A stretch of DNA of 64,000 nucleotides from Cercophora sp. LCS_1 (Eukaryota; Ascomycota; Sordariomycetes; Sordariales; Lasiosphaeriaceae): contig JAPZLL010000008.1 in the NCBI GenBank assembly GCA_036250225.1, forward strand, positions 310,001 through 374,000, in the 5' to 3' direction. Below the pieces are notes generated by a model. The model was given only the letters and a program-made list of their open reading frames with translations, made no database searches and was not told the origin of the DNA. Shown here piece after piece: positions 57,638 to 64,000 of the stretch. Numbering within the stretch: position 1 is the first letter of the stretch; each line of letters starts with the position of its first letter. Both the position numbers and the translations under genes were made by a program.

Positions 57638-60600
57638 CTAGTGACTGGAATTGTTCCACATCGACGTCGTATCCATGCTGCTGTAAGACTGACCGGACAG
57701 GTTCATCGATCTATGATGCGCCTGCCCGTATGCGCCGCCATTGGCACTGCCGTGAGTATGCGAGGCAGCCTCGGAGTATGATGTGTTGGGAGCAGGGGTG
57801 TTCTGGTTGTAGCCGGCCGACTGGTTGTTGACCGCGTTAAAGCCAGACGGCCAGTTCTGCCGCTGCTGCTGTTGCTGGCTATTGCCAGTGCTTTGCTGCT
57901 GCTTGTTCGAGTACGCATTGTATCCTTGTTTGGATTGCTGCTGTTGAACTGCAGGCTGGCGCGGTTGCTGGGTCTGGTGGCCGTACGCCGCTGTCGTGGA
58001 GCTCCTCGGCTGGGTTGGCTGGGGACGGACATTAAACTCTTGTAGTGAGACGGACTGGGCCATCGAAGCCGGCATGTTGTAAGACGAATTCGATGTCGCA
58101 GATTGGTTAGCACTGTAGGATTGGTTATTGCGCGGCTGGGAGCTGGCTGGTGTGCCCCATTGCGATGTACTCGGTGCTGTTGCAGTGGTTGCGCTGTATG
58201 ATGACGCTGCCGTTTGCCCAGGTTTGGAAATAGCCGTTGAAGAGGCATTGTTGGATGATCTCGTGTTGTAGTTGTACGAGGATGAGTTGGACGTATTGGC
58301 CGAAGAGAAGTGATTATTATAGGGCTCATACGCAACCGTAGTAGTTGTATTGTTTGTTGTTTCAGTACGAGGGTTAGAATACTGGTTGTAATCGTAGGCT
58401 AAAGACGATGCGGCAGGTGTTGAGTTCGCAACAGCTCCAGCATATCCCGGACCTCCCTGGTTCGCCTGGCAGTTCGCAGGTGCGTTTTGTATGAGCGTCT
58501 TGCTCGTAGACGCTGTGGATTGAGTCGTCGATGCCCAGTTGGACTGGGTCCGCGTATCATCATACGCCCCGCTGGTGCTTTGAATACTTCGTTGTAACCT
58601 GTGTTGCCGAGGCGAAACTCGAGTAGGCGCTGCAGAAGCCACCGTGGGTGAGTGGTTCACAGCCTGCCAAGCACTTGCTGAGTGGTCCTGCGTAGGCTGG
58701 CTTGCGGGGAGGGCACGGCGCGAGGTTGAGCGTTGATGACTCAGCGGGGCTTGATGGGTTTGCTGAACTGTAGTCTCAACTTGTTCTGGGTATGTCAGGG
58801 TAGGTTCGGAAGTAGGCGCGGGATACGAGTAGCTGTGTAGGCCAGCTTCAGCTGCGGCGGCCGTAGCAGTAAGATAATCCACCGCCGATACACTCATATG
58901 CGGCTGCGGATCGGGGAGCACAGCTGAGGGCGTTTGAGGATAGTTCATCGCGGTTGAGTGTTCCTGTTCCTGGAACAACCCGCCAGTATGGGAGTAGCCA
59001 TTGTCGGGTTCCAAAGGCTGCGATACCATATCCGCGGCAGGCATCTCGGCAGGTTCGTGGGAATGAAATCCCGGCGAACCTAAATCATCTGGCTCCTCCT
59101 GCGGGTCGTTCTGAGGCTCCACGCCCGCAGTCGCCTCCTCAGCTTCGACGTCTTGACTCTCAGCCTGATCCACTCCGCGGCTGACTCTTGGCTTTGCGAC
59201 GCCGTACACGCAGTTTTTCTTTGCAACCAAACACCCTGAGCAAGATGGCTTCGCCTTGTCGCACTATAAACTACATTAGTCTCTTGATATATAAGGATGT
59301 CTCATTCGACTGACCTTCTGCTTTGCTGCGCGACACTGGTCACAAGCACCCCTTGTGCGCTTGCCCTTGAGGGTAGCCCCAGAAGCCGCGCCGGAGTTGC
59401 CGCTGTCAACATTTGTTTCAGCGACCGTCTCCGCAGGTACTGCGTCCGTGGTCTTGCGCCGGGACCTCGTTGGCTTAGGAGCACTTGCAGGTTGGGCTTG
59501 ACTCTGAGCTGTACCCGCACCGTTCTGCGTCGGAGATGGTTGTTCGGCGTTGGCCGTTCTCTCGGGATGAACAATACGCAAGCGTTCTGCGCCGTATCTA
59601 ACGAGCATTGCTAGGGAATCACGCTGCAGGTCCGGTGACTGGTTTGCAAAGATGTTGAACTGTTCATCCGAAAGACTTTTCCAGGGAACTCCATGGTGCT
59701 CAAGAAGCTTGACTGCGACGTCGTGTCTTCTAACCGCTTCTTCAGGCGCCAAGTTGAGAAACCCAGAGCCCTGGGTGTTGCCCGCCGGTTGGTCACCGTT
59801 ATTTACAAGACCCTCAGGGTAGTTGTCTGAGCCGCCTGCACTTGCACCGCTGATACTGTCGTTATACAACCGATGATTGGATGACCCACCAACAGGCAGG
59901 GCACCTGGCATCTCGGGCGGGACCACGCCATCAGGACCCGCTTGGGACGCTCCTGCTGACTTCTTCTTTCTCCTCTTGGCTGGCTGCTTGGAGCCATCCA
60001 CCTCGAGATTGGCGGAGGCGTCGCCATCGGCCTGGCGCTTCCGAGACTGTTTCGGAGCCTTTGGAGGTCTCGGCTCCTTGGGGGCTTTGGGTGGCCGAGG
60101 CGCCTTCGGTGCCTTGGGAATCTTTTGTTTGGGAAAGGTAGGGGGAGGGGGTAGATCCGGTGTCAAGAACCCCATGAGCTGTTTAACCGTTGTGTGCAGC
60201 GGTGTGTGCTCATACTGTACCTCGATGCGCCTCGACGACTTGGTAAACGTGACTGTCACTTGGCCTCTGCAGTCAAACGAGGGTCGACTGAGATTGATGG
60301 GATCTTGCCCATCAATATGGCTGCACGCGCCAATTGGGGTCTTAGCCGGAGCCTTTGCGCTTTGCCGAGCCCAGGCGCTCGTTGAGTCCTTGCATTGATA
60401 TGTGAACGTCCAACCCTGCTCAGCCCTGGGGCCAGCCACGCTCCGAATGATCCAGTTGCTCTCATCGACTTCGCTGAGTGCAGCTACGATGTGCTTTGAG
60501 ACCTGCTTCTGGAGGACGTTGTCATCATGCGCCTGGTGCATGAGGGTATTGATCGCCGTGACTCTGCGGAAGGTCTGATTCGAGTTGGGGAGGGAAGGCG

Positions 60601-60847
60601 CGACGCTCGATCGGGCGCCGCCCAGGCTGGGATCAAGATTTGCTGCATTTTCCAGTACATGGTTCTCGGTTTCGTTGACGGGGACGTTGAAGACAACGCT
60701 GGAGGGGAACTCGAACGTCTTGGTGATGTGCCGAGCGCTGGTCTCGGTGAAACCGACAAAGGAGTTGCGCAGCTTGTCCTTGAGGTCGTCCACCGAGTTG
60801 CACGAGTTTTCGGGGTCGCCGCCGCCCAGCCCGAGGAGGGCCTCCAT
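57638..60847 (-). CDS. Zn2Cys6 transcription factor with internal zinc cluster
   Basis: Model complement(join(57638..59263, 59315..60847)), 1052 aa. Unlike most family members, the zinc cluster lies mid-protein (about residues 500-527): GACDQCRAAKQK joins CDKAKPSCSGCLVAKKNC, spacing CX2CX6CX6CX2CX6C. The intron (51 nt, GTCAGT...TTATAG) falls exactly before the third Cys. The N-terminal half has an unfamiliar ordered-looking region (about 35-225, with WIIRSVAGPRAEQGWTFTYQ) and then Lys/Pro repeats of the APKAPRPPKAPKEPRPPKAP kind plus a basic NLS (KRRKKK). The C-terminal half is Gln/Asn/Ser/Thr/Tyr-rich, like an activation domain. The start may be further upstream (see findings). I cannot name an orthologue. 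Confidence 0.88.
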
Positions 60848-61833
60848 CGTCAGCTGTTCCGTTGCCCTCTGGAGTCTGAAGGTGCCGGCGACGATTTGCG
60901 CATTGATTATCGTTGCTGACCAGAATTAGGGAATCAGTAAGGCGGCATGAGAACGCGGGGCTAAAGCAGATTTTTTGCTCACCTGAGCTGCGCGGTCAGC
61001 GTTGCAAGTAATTGTGTAAATTCGAGTCGCGAAATGGCTTTGTGACGCCCCGCGTGGGCGCGGTGCTGCTGCCAAAATGGTGGAGACGTGAATGGAGACG
61101 TCCTGCGATGCGTTGCAAGGATTCCCGTCACGTGGATTGGTGTTGAGCTTGGAAAAGAAGTTGCGTGGGGGTGGGGCAAACTCGACCAGCAGCGTTACGC
61201 GCGCAGGTTAGGATTGGCACCGAATTGGAGAGGGTAAGGGTTACCCTCGATATCTCAACACAACTGAGTCAGGGGCAAAAAAAACATCAAAAAACATACA
61301 ACACCAGGAATTCGCTGGTCGTCACCGACCCAACTACTACTCTGGCCCTCAGCGAGACTCTCTATGGGAAAGGGGGGTTCCGATCCTTGATGTTTTGGGG
61401 TCTAGAAATGGAATCCATTTCTCCACTCCGGCCCAACACCGAGGAGAGCCCTTGGCACCGTTTTGTTTTACAAAACGGAGGTACGGGTTTTCCTCACCGT
61501 TCCCGTTAATTTTAAAACGGTAAGAGGCGATTCGTTTCACTCCCAGGGGGTAAGCGAGACCATATTATGTAAGGTGCTTGGCGTTGACGACAGCGCATTT
61601 GACTTCCTGGCCTCGAAGTACGAATAACAATCAAGCGGCTTTTGAGTGTATCCCGGATTAAATATTACCTGAGAAGTAAGTATGAGTGGGATCTTCACCG
61701 AATGAGAAGCTAACGAGCCGATAGTGGTACATGAGGGGACGTGCGACGACGAATGCAGCAAAGCCGCGAATTTGGGACCGCTATCCTGCAACGTAGTCTT
61801 ATCACTCTTGATATTCCCGTGCTAACTAGGCAG
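60848..61833. other. Upstream region of the Zn2Cys6 gene
   Basis: Contains the leader of the minus-strand factor, with a likely intron (donor at 60982). It then runs into 600 bases without a gene. At 61468-61520 short words of the CCGTTTTG/CAAAACGG kind recur in both orientations, which may be a relic. The last bases (CTAACTAGGCAG) are an intron branch and acceptor of the zinc-finger remnant. Confidence 0.5.
60850..60903 (-). promoter_or_regulatory. Upstream ORF (17 codons) before the Zn2Cys6 gene
   Basis: An ATG at 60903 opens 17 codons (MRKSSPAPSDSRGQRNS). The TGA ends two bases before the main ATG at 60847, a placement suited to inhibition or reinitiation control. It is present only if the leader intron uses the acceptor at 60917-60916. 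Confidence 0.5.
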
Positions 61834-62305
61834 CTCTGCAAACTCCCTGGCTGTGGCCGAGGATTCTCAAGACACACGAGCGACGTCACACGGAAGAGAA
61901 GCCCTTTCAGTGTTCACGATGCTTCAAGTGTTTCGCGCAACGTGGAAACGTCAAAGCACACATGGAGACGCACGATCGGACGAGGCCATTCATCTGCCGA
62001 CTGGACAATTGCAACAAGCCCTTCACCCAGCTTGGCAATCTTAAGGTCTCACGACACCCGTCGACCATGCAGACCAGGGAGCTTACTTGTTCTTAGTCAC
62101 ATCAAAACAAATTCCACATCAATACCATCCGGATCTTGACCACAAAGTTTCGTTCGGTAGTTACACCACGGCTACAGAGGACGAAAAGGACCTGTGGGAG
62201 TGCTTCATCACGCTCTACAAAAACAGCAACAAGGGCATCAAGGGACGCGGAAAGGGCCACAAGGTGGCTGTATCGACACGTTCCCGTGTCTTCAGTCTCC
62301 CCTGA
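61834..62305 (+). pseudogene. Remnant of an Azf1-like C2H2 zinc-finger gene
   Basis: Matches the C-terminal part of fungal Azf1-type regulators in pieces across three frames. An exon starting at 61834, after CTAACTAGGCAG, gives CKLPGCGRGFSR. A frame change near 61875 leads to ERRHTEEKPFQCSRC, then FAQRGNVKAHMETH (second finger, CX2CX12HX3H) and CRLDNCNKPFTQLGNLK. A 51-nt intron (62046-62096) joins this to SHQNKFH, completing a third finger (CX4CX12HX4H). A second frame change near 62140-62160 is needed to reach DEKDLWECFITLYKNSNKGI. The upstream Gln/Ser-rich half is missing. The first finger also lacks residues. I call it a truncated, frameshifted copy. Confidence 0.8.
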
Positions 62306-62594
62306 CCCACGGCCTCCCACTCTCGCACGACCCCATTTTCTACTTCCCCCACTTAGCCACCCAGCCGCACCAGTACTTAACTTGTGGGGCAGCTCACCGT
62401 CAGGAAATTGCCCCATATTTGGTTTCTCAAAAGTTCCGCAACCGCTGCTGATCCTTTGCCTTTGCCTTTGCTAGTTAGTGAGCAATTGTTTCGTTTTCTT
62501 TTTTGGCCTGTTTTAGCCGAACCACAACATCACCGTTCCCCGCATGCGATGCAAACAGACGGAAAGCATGTCAATTGCTTCCGTTGCATGTGCA

Positions 62595-63785
62595 TCAGTC
62601 CCTGACACTGAGTTCCTCGGTGTGAATCTTGGCGGGTCTGCAACCCGGTCGCAACGTCGGCCCAACAAGCAAGAACGGCCGATTACTGATGGTCTGCACC
62701 GTCATGTCGCACACTTGAAAAAGATTGATGCCGGGGGTCATCGGCACTCCATAACCTTGGAATCCCTTGGTGACCAAAATCTCATCATCCTCTCCAACCT
62801 CGACCTCGTTCATCACAGCTTCGCCTCCAGTTCGAGCAGCGATCCAGTTCTCCTGCTGGAATTGAAGCAGATTGACGGGCGACTCAAATGTGGTTCCAAA
62901 CCAAGCATATGACTTCTGGCCGATTTGCCCACCCTCCAGGACGAGATGACCTGCTTCGTCGATGTGGAATGACGCGGCCATTGACTCATACCCCTGTGCA
63001 TAGACATACTCGTAGCCGCCGTTAGAGCCGACAGCGGCGAGGTATTGCTTGTTATTGGTATCCCGCTTGTTGGTGCCGATGTTGGACTCGTCGTTAACAA
63101 TAATGCGGAAGGCGGATATGGTCGGCCCCGGGGCGTCCTCAGTCGTCGTGGTCGTGGTTACCACCGAGTTCGTCACAGTTGTGTCGGTAGTGGTTGTGGT
63201 GACAGTGGTCGTGATGTCGGTCGACACCGACTCGACGGTCAGGGTGCTGACGAGCACCTCAGTCGATTCCGGAGCGGTTGCAGTGGCCGTTGAGGTCGTT
63301 GTGCCCGCCTTCGCACCGCCGCATTTGTTAAGGGGGATGCATTTGCAGGCGCTGGAAAGAGCGGAAGGCTGGTGCAACGCGACGAGCATGTCAGAGAATC
63401 CCATGGTCATCGTTCCGGGAGCTCGGAGCTCTAAGTCTTGAAAGGTCTGCACGCTCGTCGAGAAGATGGTTGTTTCCGTGGATGTGATGACGGCGGTGGA
63501 GACATCGACGACGGTGCTGGACTCGACGATGACTGTGGTGACGGTCTCCGTGGAAAGGACGGTCTCGACGGGGGTCACGGTGCTGACGTAGGTGACTTCG
63601 ACAGAGGGCTGGACATCCAAATACCCGCGGCAGAAATTCCGGGCTTCATGGCGCTGCCCAGGAGTTCGCAAAGTATCCAGAAGGTTGTCGGCGACGCATC
63701 CCAGCGGAAGTGGGCGACCACCGCTACCACCTGTTAGGACGGCAGACGAAAGCCCAGCGAGGGCAGAGAGCAAAAGCAGGCTCAT
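62595..63785 (-). CDS. Secreted Ser/Thr-rich hypothetical protein
   Basis: Intronless, 396 aa from the ATG at 63785. That start gives a clear signal peptide (MSLLLLSALAGLSSA, cleavage likely before VLTGG). The frame is open 47 codons further upstream, but an N-terminal extension would bury the signal. Two Val/Thr/Ser-rich stretches (about residues 60-120 and 170-225; VTTTTTDTTVTNSVVTTTTT type) look like O-glycosylated stalks. Between them are several Cys (ACKCIPLNKCGG). The C-terminal about 170 residues seem globular (FRIIVNDES, YLAAVGSNGGYEYVYAQGY, EGGQIGQKSYAWFG). No GPI signal is seen. Family not recognised; cell-wall or extracellular location inferred. Confidence 0.75.
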   Translation of the reverse strand: MSLLLLSALAGLSSAVLTGGSGGRPLPLGCVADNLLDTLRTPGQRHEARNFCRGYLDVQPSVEVTYVSTVTPVETVLSTETVTTVIVESSTVVDVSTAVITSTETTIFSTSVQTFQDLELRAPGTMTMGFSDMLVALHQPSALSSACKCIPLNKCGGAKAGTTTSTATATAPESTEVLVSTLTVESVSTDITTTVTTTTTDTTVTNSVVTTTTTTEDAPGPTISAFRIIVNDESNIGTNKRDTNNKQYLAAVGSNGGYEYVYAQGYESMAASFHIDEAGHLVLEGGQIGQKSYAWFGTTFESPVNLLQFQQENWIAARTGGEAVMNEVEVGEDDEILVTKGFQGYGVPMTPGINLFQVCDMTVQTISNRPFLLVGPTLRPGCRPAKIHTEELSVRD

Positions 63786-64000
63786 TCCAAACGAGTGTGT
63801 GGAGTGGGCTGAACGAGTGACTGGCGTTGTGAAAACGGAAGGCGCGCCAGAGTGGCTTCCCGTGAGGTAGCGGGCAACGGCGCGCCTTTGTAACAATCCG
63901 TTTTCTCCTTCCTCACGCGCTGCCAAGCAAATGGTTTCTTTTCAAAATGCATGTTTGCTCGTGAGCGAATTCCTCCTGGATGAAATCGATGCTAGCGCTC
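63786..64000. other. Window end, promoter side of the secreted-protein gene
   Basis: 215 bp upstream of a minus-strand start. Nothing recognised; the window ends here. Confidence 0.4.

Noticed and set aside
1..64000. CRISPR arrays, intact transposons, rRNA genes, viral genes
   Set aside because: I looked for regular direct repeats with spacers, transposase or reverse-transcriptase motifs, terminal repeats and dispersed 5S rRNA, and saw none.

Overview
The window is nuclear DNA of a filamentous ascomycete. Genes are split by short introns (about 50-110 nt, GTRNGY donors, CTRAC/CTAAT branch sites 10-20 nt before a YAG). The gene set includes RPN1, URB1, LSM4, MLH1, a Sec1/Munc18 protein, arg-14-type acetylglutamate synthase and RIB7. 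The GC-rich coding sequence and lineage-typical families (F-box with a Cys-rich tail, Zn2Cys6 factors, CYSTM peptide) point to Sordariomycetes, probably Sordariales/Chaetomiaceae. That placement is inferred from style and content; no database was consulted. Exon structures were derived by hand from splice signals, reading phase and remembered family motifs.

Layout. 1-3.2 kb: no gene, probably promoter and leader of a Zn2Cys6-PAS transcription factor (3.2-5.9 kb, +) whose zinc cluster is assembled across an 8-nt micro-exon. 5.9-9.06 kb: a long gap between convergent genes. 9.06-9.8 kb (-): an unrecognised nuclear-looking protein. 11.2-13.6 kb (+): MLH1. 14.9-17.6 kb (-): a fungal 4E-T-like eIF4E-binding protein. 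19.0-21.0 kb (-): acetylglutamate synthase. 21.8-22.8 kb (+): a 3-hydroxyisobutyrate dehydrogenase-like enzyme. 23.2-26.1 kb (+): RPN1. 26.8-30.6 kb (-): a CSC1/OSCA (DUF221) channel. 32.5-33.9 kb (+): a FAD monooxygenase. 34.4-34.8 kb (-): a CYSTM peptide with a hidden last exon. 36.3-37.0 kb (+): RIB7. 37.1-38.9 kb (-): a purine-cytosine permease. 40.6-43.0 kb (+): Sec1. 43.4-46.9 kb (+): URB1. 46.98-48.17 kb: a block of decayed repeats. 49.2-50.6 kb: a broken F-box gene. 51.6-52.9 kb (+): a Gvp36-like BAR protein. 53.35 kb: tRNA-Ala(AGC). 53.8-54.4 kb (+): LSM4. 54.8-56.7 kb (+): a mitochondrial PPR-like protein. 57.6-60.8 kb (-): a second Zn2Cys6 factor. 61.8-62.3 kb: the remnant of an Azf1-like C2H2 gene. 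62.6-63.8 kb (-): a secreted Ser/Thr-rich protein.

There is no biosynthetic cluster, operon, CRISPR array, intact transposon or virus. The genes are mostly independent housekeeping functions: proteasome, ribosome assembly, RNA decay and splicing, mismatch repair, secretion, and arginine and riboflavin synthesis. The unusual material is in gene structure (micro-exon, start-codon-only exon, GC-AG intron, a splice choice that removes a uORF), in two decaying regulator or F-box genes, and in the repeat block at 47-48 kb.
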